Part shown: positions 1 through 10,032 of the stretch, in pieces
Layout of the letters: each line of letters opens with the position of its first letter
Numbering within the stretch: position 1 is the stretch's first letter
Source of the DNA: Phreatobacter sp.
GTDB taxonomy: Bacteria; Pseudomonadota; Alphaproteobacteria; Rhizobiales; Phreatobacteraceae
DNA length: 64,000 bases
Assembly (NCBI GenBank): GCA_019749835.1
Contig: JAIEPJ010000036.1
Span: 1 to 64,000, forward strand
Direction: 5' to 3'
Program-made: the position numbers and the translations under genes
Notes under the pieces: model-generated
What the model was told of the DNA's origin: nothing
What the model saw: the letters and a program-made list of their open reading frames with translations, nothing else
The model's database searches: none

Positions 1-361
1 TGTTGAAGTCGATGGCCGACATGATGCCGTCGCCGAACTCCTCCTCGATGATCGCCTTCCAGGCCGGGCCGTTGACCAGCACCAGCTCGTAGAAGCGATA
101 GATCAGCGGGTCGGTCGGCGGCATCGACGTGCCGGTGCCGCGATAGGGCACCTCGTTCAGCATCCGCTCCTCCATCGGCGTCAGGCCGAAAAGAGCGGCC
201 GCCTTGGCGGCGAGCGGCTTCACCAGTTTGTGCTGGCCCAGCAGCGCGCCGATGATCAGCACCGGCGACATGCCGCCGATCTCGTCGGTGATGTGCTTCC
301 AGGTCCATCCCTTCTCGCGCTTGATGTCGAGAATCTTTTCCGTGAGCTCTTCGCGGATCAT
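1..361 (-). CDS. cynS: Cyanase (cyanate hydratase), partial, C-terminus beyond window start
   Basis: Reverse-strand reading from ATG at 361: [46 protein letters not shown]...[53 protein letters not shown], matching the cyanase core ([30 protein letters not shown]). Not in the ORF track because it is truncated. Confidence 0.95.
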   Translation of the reverse strand, partial: MIREELTEKILDIKREKGWTWKHITDEIGGMSPVLIIGALLGQHKLVKPLAAKAAALFGLTPMEERMLNEVPYRGTGTSMPPTDPLIYRFYELVLVNGPAWKAIIEEEFGDGIMSAIDFN

Positions 362-395
362 GTCCGTCTCCTTGGGTACAACGGGGAAGGGGGTG

Positions 396-1292
396 TCAGA
401 CGGCCCGAACCAGCGGGGGTGGGGTGTCGGGCGTGCCGGGGGTGACGATTGGCGGGGCTCGGCGGTTCCAGACCTTGCCTGGCTGGGCGAGTTCCTCGGC
501 AAAGCTCCGGGAGCGCGCCACCAGGAAGTCGATGATGTGGTTGCGCAGGGGGTAATACGCCGGGTGCTTGTGCACCTCGTTGCGCGAACGGTCAGCCGGC
601 AAAGGATTGGTGACGATCTCGGCGATCCGCGCGTCCGGGCCATTGGTCATCAGCACGATCTTGTCGGCGAGATAGATGGCCTCGTCGACATCGTGGGTGA
701 TCATGAACACGGTCTGGCCGGTATTGCGGCAGATGCCGCGCACTTCGTCCTGCAGCGTGCCGCGCGTCAGGGCGTCGAGGGCCGAGAAGGGTTCGTCCAT
801 CAGCATGATCTTCGGCTCGATCGACAGCGCCCGTGCAATGCCGACGCGTTGCTTCATGCCGCCCGAAAGCTGAGCCGGCTTCTTCATCTCGGCGCCCGTC
901 AGGCCGACCGTCGCGATCGCCTTGCGCGCATGGTCCTCGACCTTGGCCTTCGGCCAGTCGCGCCACTTGGACGAGACCGCATAACTGACATTGCCGAGCA
1001 CGGTCCGCCAGGGCAGGAGGCCATGGCTCTGGAAGATGACGGCACGGTCGAGACTCGGTCCCTCGATGGCCTTGCCGTCGATGATGACTGCCCCCTCGCT
1101 CGGTTCGTCGAGCCCGGCGAGGATGTTGAGCACCGTCGTCTTGCCGCAGCCGGAATGGCCGATGACGCAGACGAACTCGCCGCGCTCCATGGCGAACCAG
1201 AGGTCCTCGAAAATCGTGGTGCGGCCACCCTCGGGGGCGGGAAAGCGGCGGGCGATGCCCTCTATCGAGATGTAGGAACGGGCCATCCGCAT
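396..1292 (-). CDS. ABC transporter ATP-binding protein, nitrate/cyanate/taurine family (CynD/NrtD-like)
   Basis: Walker [10 protein letters not shown], signature [15 protein letters not shown], Walker [13 protein letters not shown]; adjacent to cyanase. Confidence 0.9.
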   Translation of the reverse strand: MRMARSYISIEGIARRFPAPEGGRTTIFEDLWFAMERGEFVCVIGHSGCGKTTVLNILAGLDEPSEGAVIIDGKAIEGPSLDRAVIFQSHGLLPWRTVLGNVSYAVSSKWRDWPKAKVEDHARKAIATVGLTGAEMKKPAQLSGGMKQRVGIARALSIEPKIMLMDEPFSALDALTRGTLQDEVRGICRNTGQTVFMITHDVDEAIYLADKIVLMTNGPDARIAEIVTNPLPADRSRNEVHKHPAYYPLRNHIIDFLVARSRSFAEELAQPGKVWNRRAPPIVTPGTPDTPPPLVRAV

Positions 1293-1304
1293 CACTCCGG
1301 GTAG

Positions 1305-2137
1305 GTCACGAGACGGGTGAGGCGTGCGAGGATCTGGTCCAGAACCATGCCGACGAGGCCGATCAGCAGGATGGCCGTGATGATGTCGGTGAGCGACAGG
1401 TTGTTCCACTGGTTCCAGACGAAATAGCCGATGCCGGTACCGCCGACGAGCATCTCGGCCGCGACGATGACCAGCCAGGCGATGCCGACCGAGATGCGCA
1501 TGCCCGTGAGGATGGTGGGGGCCGCCGCCGGCAGGATGACCGTGAAGGCCTTCCGCACAGGCCCGACCTCCAGCGTGCGCGCGACGTTGAGCCAGTCCTT
1601 GCGGACGCTGGCGACGCCGAAGGCCGTATTGATCAGCATCGGCCAGAGCGAGCAGATGAAGATGACGAAGATCGAGGAGAGCGCGGAATCCTTGATCGTG
1701 TAGAGGGCGAGCGGCATCCAGGCGAGGGGCGAGATCGGCTTCATCACCTGAATGAAGGGGTCGAGGGCGCGATAGACGAGGGGTGACATGCCGATCAGGA
1801 AGCCCAGGGGTACGGCGACCGCCACGGCGATGCCGAAGCCGAGGAGCACTCGGGCGAGCGAGTAGGCGAGCTGGATGCCGATCCCCATGTCGTTGGTGCC
1901 GCGCACATAGAACGGGTCGGACATGTGTTTCCAGATCGCCTTGCCGACATCGATCGGCCCCGGCATCGGAGTCTGTCCGCCGGTTGCCGCGGCGGCGCCG
2001 ACCAGCCTCGCATATTCCGGGTCCACCGCCTGGCCGCCACCCCCGCCGCCGCTGACGGCAACGTGCCACGCGGCGAGGAAGATCGCGAGGATCACCAGCG
2101 AGAGGACGAGGGCGCGCACGCCGATGGAGCGGGTCAT
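1305..2137 (-). CDS. ABC transporter permease (CynB/NrtB-like); ORF runs to 1292, start taken at MTRSIGVRAL
   Basis: Multiple TM segments; EVGPVRKAFTVILPAAAPTILTGMRISVGIAWLVIVAAEM permease loop; typical NrtB C-terminus. The exact stop lies at the end of the 1292-2179 ORF. Confidence 0.85.
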
Positions 2138-2168
2138 GACCGGGCCTCGCGAGGGGAACGGGAAGGGA

Positions 2169-2633
2169 TCACAGGCCAAGCTCCGTTAGGCCGGGAAAGC
2201 CGGCCGGGCGGATGCCGAGCGGCCAGGTGAAGCGGCGGTCGGCCTCGGCGATCGGCACGTCGTTGATGCTCGCCTCGCGCCGCTCCATGTAGCCCTCGGC
2301 ATCGAACTGCCACTGTTCGTTGCCGTGCGAGCGGAACCAGGCCCCGCCAGCGTCATGCCATTCGTACTGGAAGCGCACGGCGATCCGGTTCTCGTGGAAG
2401 GCCCAGAGCTCCTTGATCAGCCGGTAGTCGCTTTCCTTGGCCCATTTGGCGGCGAGAAAGCTGCGGATCGCCGGGCGGCCCGCGAAGAATTCCGACCGGT
2501 TCCGCCAGGTGCTGCCCTCGGTATAGGCGAGCGCCACCCGCTCGGGATCGCGGGTGTTCCACGCGTCCTCGGCGGCGCGCACCTTCTGGCGCGCCGTCTC
2601 CAGCGTGAAGGGCGGAACGGGAGGCCGGGTCAT
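2169..2633 (-). CDS. DUF1348 / nuclear transport factor 2-like protein
   Basis: [111 protein letters not shown]: classic DUF1348 sequence. Confidence 0.85.
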   Translation of the reverse strand: MTRPPVPPFTLETARQKVRAAEDAWNTRDPERVALAYTEGSTWRNRSEFFAGRPAIRSFLAAKWAKESDYRLIKELWAFHENRIAVRFQYEWHDAGGAWFRSHGNEQWQFDAEGYMERREASINDVPIAEADRRFTWPLGIRPAGFPGLTELGL

Positions 2634-2656
2634 CGGGATGGGTCCTGGCGTGCCCG

Positions 2657-4036
2657 TCACCGCCTGATGGCGAAGGAGGCGATGTACTCCTCGGGCTTCG
2701 CCGGATCGAATGGCTTGCCCATGACGGAAAAGGTCTTGGTCGATGTCGACGGTGGCGTGAGGCCGAGTTCCCTCATCATCGCCGCGGCATCGGTCGCCAG
2801 GAACACCTGACGGGTGATGCCGGCATAGTCGATGTCGCCCCGGATCTGGCCCCAGCGCTTCATCTGGGTGAGGATCCACACCGAGAAGCTTTCCCACGGG
2901 AAGGGGTCGAACTGGATGCGGTTCGGGTCGCGTTTCACCTGACCGAGCCCATCGGCATAGGTGCCGGTGAGGATCTGTTCCAGCACCGTGACGGGCTGGT
3001 TGAGGTAGTTCGGGGCAGCGATGGCCGTGGCGATCTCCCTGCGGTTCTCTGCCTTCTGCGCATGGGCGGTGGCGTCGATGATCGCCTTCAGCAGCGCCCG
3101 GTAGGTGTTGGGCATGGTGGTGACGAACTCGCGGCTCGCCGCAAAGGCGCAGCAGGGGTGGCCGTCCCACAATTCCTTCGACAGCAGATGGATGAAGCCG
3201 ACGCCGTCGAAGACCGCGCGCTGGTTGAACGGGTCGGGGCCGAGGAATCCGTCGATATTGTCGGCACGCAGGTTGGCGACCATTTCCGGCGGCGGTACCG
3301 AGCGGATCTGCACGTCGCGGTCGGGATCCAGGCCTGCCTCCGCGAGGTAGTAGCGCAAGAGGTAGTTGTGGATCGAGAAGTCGAAGGGCACGGCGAAGCG
3401 GAAGCCCTTCCAGTCCTTCGGGTCGCGCTTGTCCTTGTGCTTGTTGGCCAGCGTGATGGCCTGGCCATTGATGTTCTCGATGGCCGAGACCGAATAGGGG
3501 ATCGGGTTGGAGCCGACGCCCATGGTGATGGCCAGCGGCATCGGCGCCAGCATGTGGGCGGCGTCATATTCCTTGTTGATGGTCTTGTCGCGGATGACGG
3601 CCCAGCCGGCCGTGCGCACCACCTCCACATTGAGGCCGTGCTTGGAATAGAAACCGAGCGGGTGGGCCATGATGATGGGCGTCGCGCAGGTGATGGGGAT
3701 GAAGCCGACCTTGAGGTCCTTCTTTTCGATCGGGCCGGTCTGGGCGAGGGCCTCGGTCGCGGCGCCAATGGGGAAGAAGGTCGCGATGGCGGCAGCGGCC
3801 GTTGAGGCACCCACAGCCTTGATGAATGCGCGGCGCTGATGGTCCTGGGGAAACAGCGCCCGCATCACCGCCTGTTCGACGATGCGGCGATAGCGGCTTT
3901 CCTCGCCGGCGGCCTCGACGGCGACCGCCTCGGCCTTGATCGCGGCCTCGTGCTCGCCCTCGGAGGCGTGGCGGCCGCAAACGCAGCCCTTGAGGAACTT
4001 CTTGGCGGCATTGAAGGGATTGTCGAACAGAGCCAT
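2657..4036 (-). CDS. CmpA/NrtA-family ABC transporter substrate-binding protein (cyanate/nitrate type)
   Basis: Tat-like motif [48 protein letters not shown] NrtA-type fold; operon with cyanase and ABC genes. Confidence 0.88.
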   Translation of the reverse strand: MALFDNPFNAAKKFLKGCVCGRHASEGEHEAAIKAEAVAVEAAGEESRYRRIVEQAVMRALFPQDHQRRAFIKAVGASTAAAAIATFFPIGAATEALAQTGPIEKKDLKVGFIPITCATPIIMAHPLGFYSKHGLNVEVVRTAGWAVIRDKTINKEYDAAHMLAPMPLAITMGVGSNPIPYSVSAIENINGQAITLANKHKDKRDPKDWKGFRFAVPFDFSIHNYLLRYYLAEAGLDPDRDVQIRSVPPPEMVANLRADNIDGFLGPDPFNQRAVFDGVGFIHLLSKELWDGHPCCAFAASREFVTTMPNTYRALLKAIIDATAHAQKAENRREIATAIAAPNYLNQPVTVLEQILTGTYADGLGQVKRDPNRIQFDPFPWESFSVWILTQMKRWGQIRGDIDYAGITRQVFLATDAAAMMRELGLTPPSTSTKTFSVMGKPFDPAKPEEYIASFAIRR

Positions 4037-4090
4037 GGGTCGTCCTCAGGGTTCCGGCGTTCGGCGCCTCGGCTTCACTCCCATTTGTTA

Positions 4091-4106
4091 AGCAAGGTTG
4101 GGGCCA
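4091..4106 (-). promoter_or_regulatory. Candidate sigma-54 (-24/-12) promoter for the cyn operon
   Basis: Minus strand reads TGGCCCC-AACC-TTGCT, 16 nt with correct GG/GC spacing against TGGCACG-N4-TTGCW; lies about 55 bp upstream of the substrate-binding protein start; sigma-54 activator is divergent. Confidence 0.7.
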
Positions 4107-4117
4107 GTGCGCGGGGC

Positions 4118-4161
4118 CGTGCGAAAGCGTGCAGAATGGCGGATTCCTGACGGTTCGCACG
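4118..4161. promoter_or_regulatory. Inverted repeat CGTGCGAA-N28-TTCGCACG, candidate enhancer (UAS) for the sigma-54 activator
   Basis: Perfect 8-bp arms at 4118-4125 and 4154-4161, just upstream of the -24 element. Confidence 0.45.
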
Positions 4162-4233
4162 CCAACGAAAAGTCGTGATTGACGAAAGATCGGGATATGG
4201 AGAACGAATAATCGTGAAACAGGAGCCCCGCGC

Positions 4234-6171
4234 ATGGCCAGTGCCTTAACGTCATCCGCCGCACCGCCCCTTGCCGCGGTGTCGTCCTTCGGACCGTGCT
4301 TTGACAGCCTTTCCGATGCGGCCGTCGTGGTCGACCCACGGTCGGGAGCGATCCGCGATGCCAATCCTGCCGCGCAGCATCTGCTCGGCTATCCGGTCGC
4401 CGTGCTGCGCAGCCTGAAGATCACCGATCTCCACCGTGGCCAGCGTCCCGCCCTCGTCGTCTTCACCGAGGAGGTCCTGCACCGCGGCCGGGCCTTCACC
4501 CGCAGCCTGACGCCGCTGAAGGCCGGCGGCGGCGAGTTGAAGCTGGAATATGCCGGCACCGTCCTGCCGGCCGCCGATGGCCCGCTGGTTCTTCTCACCA
4601 TGGCCGATCTTGCAGCGCGCCATCGTCGCGACGTCGATGCCGATGCTGACGGCACGCTCCGCCAGGGCATCGACGAGTGGAAGCGGGTCGAGCGGCTCTT
4701 CCACACGATCGAGAAGGAGAACCAGCTCATCCTCAAGGCGGCGGGCGAGGGCATCTATGGCGTCAACGCCGACGGCAAGACGACCTTCGTCAATCCGGCC
4801 GCCGAGGCCCTGCTCGGCTGGACGGCCGAGGAACTTGTCGGCAAGGACATGCACTCCCTCGTGCATCACCACCGCGCCGACGGCACCGCCTATCCCAACC
4901 ACGATTGTCCGATCTATGCGGCCTTTCGCAACGGCGCGGTCCAGACCGTGGCGGGCGAGGTGTTCTGGCGCAAGGACGGCACGCCGCTCTGGGTCGAATA
5001 TACCTCGACGCCGATCCGCGAGCGCGGCGCCATCATCGGCGCGGTCATCGTCTTTCGCGACGTGAGCCAGCGCCGCGAGGCCGAGGAGAAACTGCGCCAG
5101 GCCCTCGCCGAGGTCGATACGCTGCGCCAGCGGCTGGAGCGGGAGAATGCCTATCTGCAGGAGGAGATCCGCCTGGAGAGCAACCATCGCGGCATTATCG
5201 GCCGCTCGGCGGCGATCCAGAAAACCCTGCGCCAGATCGACCTCGTCGCCCCGACCGACGCGACGGTCCTGGTCACGGGCGAATCCGGCACCGGCAAGGA
5301 ACTGATAGGTCGCGCCATCCACGAGGCAAGCGCGCGCCGGGACCGGCCGCTGATCCGCGTCAACTGTGCCGCCATCCCGCGCGAACTCTTCGAGAGCGAA
5401 TTCTTCGGCCATGTCCGCGGCGCCTTTACCGGCGCCCTGCGCGACCGTCTCGGCCGTTTCGAACTCGCTGACGGCGGCACGCTGTTCCTCGACGAGGTCG
5501 GAGAGATCCCGCTGGAACTGCAGGGCAAGCTGCTGCGCATCCTGCAGGAGGGCCAGTTCGAACGCGTCGGCGAAGAGCGGACCCGCAGCGTCGATGTCCG
5601 CGTCATCGCCGCGACCAATCGCGATCTCAGGGCCGAGGTGAGGGCAGGGCGCTTCCGGGAGGATCTCTATTTCCGCCTCGACGTCTTTCCCATTCAGTCC
5701 GTGCCGCTGCGCGAGCGGGTCGACGACGTCGCGCCCCTGGCCCTGCATTTCCTCCGCCATGCCGAGCGCAAGCTGAAGACCTCCGGGCTCGGCCTGTCGG
5801 AGGCCGATGTCCGCCGCCTCGCCGGCTATGGCTGGCCTGGCAATGTGCGCGAATTGCAGAACGTCATCGAAAGGGCGGCCATCCTCGCCCGCAATGGCCG
5901 CCTGACGATCGACCTGCCGGGTTCGTCGATCCGCCTACCGGTGCCTGGGCCCCTCGCGCCGGCCGGCCCCGGCGTTCTGACCGAGGAGAATCGCCGGGCC
6001 CGCGACCGTCACAACCTCGTCGCCGCCCTGGAACTGGCGGGAGGCAAGGTATCCGGTCCAGGCGGCGCGGCGGAGCGTCTCGGCCTCCGACCAACCACCT
6101 TCGCCTCGCGGCTCAAGGTTCACGGCCTCGATGCACGCACCTATCGGGACGGGTCCCGTACGATCCGCTGA
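4234..6171 (+). CDS. PAS-domain sigma-54-interacting transcriptional activator (bEBP)
   Basis: GESGTGKE Walker A, GAFTGA sigma-54 loop ([35 protein letters not shown]), C-terminal Fis-like HTH ([19 protein letters not shown]), N-terminal PAS domains. Confidence 0.95.
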   Translation: MASALTSSAAPPLAAVSSFGPCFDSLSDAAVVVDPRSGAIRDANPAAQHLLGYPVAVLRSLKITDLHRGQRPALVVFTEEVLHRGRAFTRSLTPLKAGGGELKLEYAGTVLPAADGPLVLLTMADLAARHRRDVDADADGTLRQGIDEWKRVERLFHTIEKENQLILKAAGEGIYGVNADGKTTFVNPAAEALLGWTAEELVGKDMHSLVHHHRADGTAYPNHDCPIYAAFRNGAVQTVAGEVFWRKDGTPLWVEYTSTPIRERGAIIGAVIVFRDVSQRREAEEKLRQALAEVDTLRQRLERENAYLQEEIRLESNHRGIIGRSAAIQKTLRQIDLVAPTDATVLVTGESGTGKELIGRAIHEASARRDRPLIRVNCAAIPRELFESEFFGHVRGAFTGALRDRLGRFELADGGTLFLDEVGEIPLELQGKLLRILQEGQFERVGEERTRSVDVRVIAATNRDLRAEVRAGRFREDLYFRLDVFPIQSVPLRERVDDVAPLALHFLRHAERKLKTSGLGLSEADVRRLAGYGWPGNVRELQNVIERAAILARNGRLTIDLPGSSIRLPVPGPLAPAGPGVLTEENRRARDRHNLVAALELAGGKVSGPGGAAERLGLRPTTFASRLKVHGLDARTYRDGSRTIR

Positions 6172-6539
6172 ATGACCGCCCTGCGCAAAACGTGGTGCGG
6201 CAGATTGCCGCGCGTATCGTTCAGGGGCCGCAGGATGTCGCGCCCGCTGCCCGTTCGATGGGCATGTGGTCTCCGTTGATCCCGGCAGGGAACCCAGATG
6301 CGGCGACCATCAGGCCGGCTGCTGACCGGCCTCTGCCACGCAATACGGCAAAAACGGGTCAGCCTGCGCAACCGATAAACACCCCTGATGCAAATTGTCA
6401 CAGATATTGATGGCCCCGTTGAAATGGCAATGGAACGATTTCAGAACTGACTGCTGCTGCCGGGCGTCCCGGGAGCGAGAGGTTTTCCCCTGCGCCCACC
6501 GCTCCGGTTGGCCCGCAGGTCTTCACAGGAGAGTAGCGA

Positions 6540-7574
6540 ATGATCAGGAACTTCGTCCTGGCGGGCCTCGCGGCCGCGGCCTTCGTGTTCGGCCCGACGG
6601 CCGCCGAAGCCGGCCGCGACCTCGACGCCATCAAGGCCCGCGGCACGATCCGCTGCGGCGTTCAGGGCCCGTCCAACCCCGGCTTCGGCGTGCCGAACGC
6701 CCAGGGCGTCTGGGGCGGCTTCAACGTCGAGGTCTGCCGTGCCATCGCCATCACCATCTTCAACGACCCCTCGAAGGTCGAGTTCGTGCCGGTGACGACG
6801 CAGTCGCGCTTCCCGGCCCTGACCAACGGCGAGGTCGACGTCCTGTCGAACAACACGACCTGGACCCTGACCCGCGACACCGGCGTCAACCGCTTCAACT
6901 TCCCGGCCATCATCTTCTATGACGGCCAGGCCATCATGGTTTCGCGTCGCCTCAACGTCACCTCGGCCCGCGGGCTGAATGGCGCCACCGTCTGCGTCCA
7001 GCCGGGCACCACGACCGAACTGAACCTCGCGGACTTCTTCCGCCAGAACAACATGACGTTCCGCCCCGTCGTCATCGAGGCGCTGGACGAGCTGCGCCGC
7101 GCCTATGACCAGGGCCGCTGCGACGTCTTCACCAACGACTTCGCCGCGCTCGCCGCGCAGCGCACGCTGCTCAGCAACCCGCGCGACCACGTGATCCTGC
7201 CGGAGCGCATCTCGAAGGAGCCCCTCGGCCCGACCATCCGTCAGGGCGACGAGGAACTCACCAACATCGTCGCCTGGACGGTCTTCGCCCTGATCGACGC
7301 CGAGGAATTCGGCATCACCCAGGCCAATGTCGACCAGATCGCCGGTTCCGCCACCGATCCGCGCATCCGTCGCCTGCTCGGCGTCGAGCCCGGCATGGGC
7401 ACCGCGATCGGCGCGGCCAACGACCAGTATGCCCGCACCATCATCAAGGCCTTCGGCAATTACGGCGAGATGTTCGAGCGCCACCTCGGCGTCAACACGC
7501 CGCTCGGCCTCGAGCGCGGCCAGAACAACATCTGGACCAAGGGCGGCCTGCTTTACGCCCCGCCGGCCCGTTGA
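6540..7574 (+). CDS. aapJ: Amino-acid ABC transporter substrate-binding protein (AapJ-like)
   Basis: Signal peptide; LDAIKARGTIRCGVQGPSNPGFGVPNAQGVWGGFNVEVCRAIAITIF; RNADVLSNNTTWTLTRDTG-type motif; followed by two AapQ/M-type permeases. Confidence 0.9.
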   Translation: MIRNFVLAGLAAAAFVFGPTAAEAGRDLDAIKARGTIRCGVQGPSNPGFGVPNAQGVWGGFNVEVCRAIAITIFNDPSKVEFVPVTTQSRFPALTNGEVDVLSNNTTWTLTRDTGVNRFNFPAIIFYDGQAIMVSRRLNVTSARGLNGATVCVQPGTTTELNLADFFRQNNMTFRPVVIEALDELRRAYDQGRCDVFTNDFAALAAQRTLLSNPRDHVILPERISKEPLGPTIRQGDEELTNIVAWTVFALIDAEEFGITQANVDQIAGSATDPRIRRLLGVEPGMGTAIGAANDQYARTIIKAFGNYGEMFERHLGVNTPLGLERGQNNIWTKGGLLYAPPAR

Positions 7575-7609
7575 TCGGCCTCTCCGCCGAGTTTCGGCAG
7601 CCATGACCC

Positions 7610-7633
7610 ACCGGGGCGCGTGAGCGCCCCGGT
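7610..7633 (+). other. Intercistronic stem-loop between aapJ-like and aapQ-like genes
   Basis: Perfect 10-bp stem ACCGGGGCGC-GTGA-GCGCCCCGGT followed by TCCTCTTT. Confidence 0.75.
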
Positions 7634-7696
7634 TCCTCTTTGCCGGGCACGCCTCTTGCCTGCCCTCTTCCGTGCCACGGCACCATGGAAGTCCTC

Positions 7697-8875
7697 ATGA
7701 GCACGATCGAGACCCCACCAGCGACCAAGACGGCGTTCTGGAACGACCCGGTCAAGCGCGGTCTGGCGCTGCAGACGGTCCTCATCGTCTTCGTCCTCCT
7801 CGTCGTCTGGGCGGCCTGGAGCAACATGTCCGCCAACATGGTGGCGCGCGGTCTGATCTTCGGCTGGGACTACCTCGGCCGTCCCGCCAATTTCGCCATT
7901 GGCGAGGGTCTCATCCCCTTCGCCCCGACGGACAGCTACGGCCGGGCCGTGATTGTCGGGCTTCTGAACACGCTGCGCATTGCCGTGGTGGGGATCATTC
8001 TCGCCACCCTGCTTGGCGTCGCTCTCGGCGTCATGCGCCTGTCCTCCAACCCGCTGCTGGCGCGCCTGGTTTCGGGCTATGTCGAGGTCGTGCGCAACAC
8101 GCCGCTGCTGCTGCAGCTCTTCCTCTGGTACGCCATCATCAACACCCTGCCGGGTCCGCGGCAGGCCCTGCCGCTGGGACCGGGCATGTTCCTGTCGAAC
8201 CGCGGCATGAAGGTGCCGTGGGTCGAATGGTCTGACGTGCTCTGGCCCGTCATCTGGGCGCTCGTCGCCGGCATCATCGGCGCCTTCATAGCCTCCCGTG
8301 CACTCCAGCGGCGCCGCGAGGCCACTGGCGATGCGCCGCCGACCCTGCCAATCGCCGCCGCGCTGATCATCGGGCTGCCTTTCCTGGCGCTGGCCGTCCA
8401 GGGCTTCCCCGCGACCCTGACCGTGCCCGTCCTGCAGGGCTTCAACTTCACCGGTGGCATCGAACTGTCGCCGGAATTCGTCGCCCTCCTGCTCGGCCTC
8501 GTCCTCTATACCGCGGCCTTCATCGCCGAGATCGTCCGCGGCGGCATCGTCTCTGTCTACAAGGGTCAGTGGGAGGCCGCCCGGGCCCTGGGTCTGCCGG
8601 CGCCGCGCATCATGCGCCTTGTCATCCTGCCGCAGGCGCTGCGGGTGATCATCCCGCCGCTCACCAGCCAGTATCTCAACCTCACCAAGAATTCGTCGCT
8701 GGCCGTGGCGATCGGCTATCCGGAGCTCGTCCACGTCTCCAACACGACGATGAACCAGACGGGCCGCGCCGTTGAGGTGATCCTCGTCTTCGCCCTGGTC
8801 TACCTGACGATCTCGCTGCTGACCTCGGCCTTCATGAACTGGTACAACGGCCGTGTCGCGATCCGGGAGCGCTGA
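7697..8875 (+). CDS. aapQ: Amino-acid ABC transporter permease (AapQ-like)
   Basis: His/Glu/Gln/Arg TM-domain permease: RNTPLLLQLFLWY, EAARALGLPAPRIMRLVILPQALRVIIPPLTSQYLNLTKNSSLAVAIGYPELV. Confidence 0.9.
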   Translation: MSTIETPPATKTAFWNDPVKRGLALQTVLIVFVLLVVWAAWSNMSANMVARGLIFGWDYLGRPANFAIGEGLIPFAPTDSYGRAVIVGLLNTLRIAVVGIILATLLGVALGVMRLSSNPLLARLVSGYVEVVRNTPLLLQLFLWYAIINTLPGPRQALPLGPGMFLSNRGMKVPWVEWSDVLWPVIWALVAGIIGAFIASRALQRRREATGDAPPTLPIAAALIIGLPFLALAVQGFPATLTVPVLQGFNFTGGIELSPEFVALLLGLVLYTAAFIAEIVRGGIVSVYKGQWEAARALGLPAPRIMRLVILPQALRVIIPPLTSQYLNLTKNSSLAVAIGYPELVHVSNTTMNQTGRAVEVILVFALVYLTISLLTSAFMNWYNGRVAIRER

Positions 8876-8879
8876 TGCC

Positions 8880-10025
8880 ATGAATCGCCCCGTCGCACCT
8901 GACGCCCTCGTCCACTATGTCGCCAGCGAAAAGCTGGCCGACCTGAAACCCCCGGCCAGTGTCCTGCCGCCATGGCCGGTGGCGCTGTTTCGAACCTATT
9001 TCGGCACGCCCGCCACCGCGGCGATCACCCTGGTGTGCCTCGCCATCCTCGCATGGACCCTGCCGCCCTTCCTGTCCTGGGCCTTCATCAATGCGACCTG
9101 GACCGGTACCGCCGCCCAGTGCCGCGAGGCCGGCGGCGCATGCTGGGCCTTCATCGGCGAGAAGTTCTGGTTCTCGGTCTTCGGCCTCTACCCCTACGAG
9201 CTGCGCTGGCGGCCGGCCACGGTCCTGGTGATCTTCGCCGTCATGGTGGCCCTGTCGACCCAGCGCCTCTTCTGGCGGCGCGAACTCGTCTATGCTTGGT
9301 TCGCTGTCCTCGCGGTCATGTGGGGACTGATGGGTGGCTCGGTCCTCGGCATTCCGATCCCCGGCCTCGAGCCGGTGGCGACGCGTCTGTGGGGCGGTTG
9401 GCTGGTGACCATCTTCCTGTCGGTCTTCGGCCTCGCCATGGCCTATCCGATCGGCATCATGCTGGCGCTGGGGCGTCGCTCGAAACGGCCCATCGTGCGG
9501 GCGCTGTCGGTCACCTGGATCGAGTTCATCCGCGGTGTGCCGCTGATCTCGCTCCTGTTCATCGCCACCTTCATCGTCCCGCTCTTCATGCCGCAAGGCG
9601 TCGAGATCGACCGATTGATCCGCGCCCAGATCGCCTTCATCGTCTTCGCGGCCGCCTATATGGCGGAGGTGTTCCGCGGTGGTCTGCAGGCGATCCCCAA
9701 GGGCCAGTTCGAGGGCGCCGACTCGCTGGGGCTGAACTATGCCCAGACGATGCGGTTCATCGTTCTCCCGCAGGCCCTGAAGATCACCATCCCGGCGCAG
9801 GTCAACACTTTCATCGGACTGTTCAAGGACACGACGCTGGTCCTCATCATCGGCATCTTCGACTTCTTCACGACGCTGCGCTCGGCTCTGGGCGATTCCA
9901 ACTGGCTCGGCTTCGCCACCGAGGCCTATCTCTACGCCGCCTTTGTCTATTTCATCGCCTGCTACACGATGAGCCGCTACTCGCAGCGCCTGGAGAAGGA
10001 CCTGAGCCCCGAAAGGGTGCGTTGA
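8880..10025 (+). CDS. aapM: Amino-acid ABC transporter permease (AapM-like)
   Basis: IEFIRGVPLISLLFIATFIVPLF, EGADSLGLNYAQTMRFIVLPQALKITIPAQVNTFIGLFKDTTLV; follows aapQ-like gene with a 4-bp gap. Confidence 0.9.
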   Translation: MNRPVAPDALVHYVASEKLADLKPPASVLPPWPVALFRTYFGTPATAAITLVCLAILAWTLPPFLSWAFINATWTGTAAQCREAGGACWAFIGEKFWFSVFGLYPYELRWRPATVLVIFAVMVALSTQRLFWRRELVYAWFAVLAVMWGLMGGSVLGIPIPGLEPVATRLWGGWLVTIFLSVFGLAMAYPIGIMLALGRRSKRPIVRALSVTWIEFIRGVPLISLLFIATFIVPLFMPQGVEIDRLIRAQIAFIVFAAAYMAEVFRGGLQAIPKGQFEGADSLGLNYAQTMRFIVLPQALKITIPAQVNTFIGLFKDTTLVLIIGIFDFFTTLRSALGDSNWLGFATEAYLYAAFVYFIACYTMSRYSQRLEKDLSPERVR

Positions 10026-10032
10026 ACCTGGG

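Noticed and set aside
6193-6209. Sigma-54-like string TGGTGCGGCAGATTGCC upstream of the aap-like genes
   Set aside because: The GG-to-GC spacing is one base too long and it lies about 330 bp from the next start codon.
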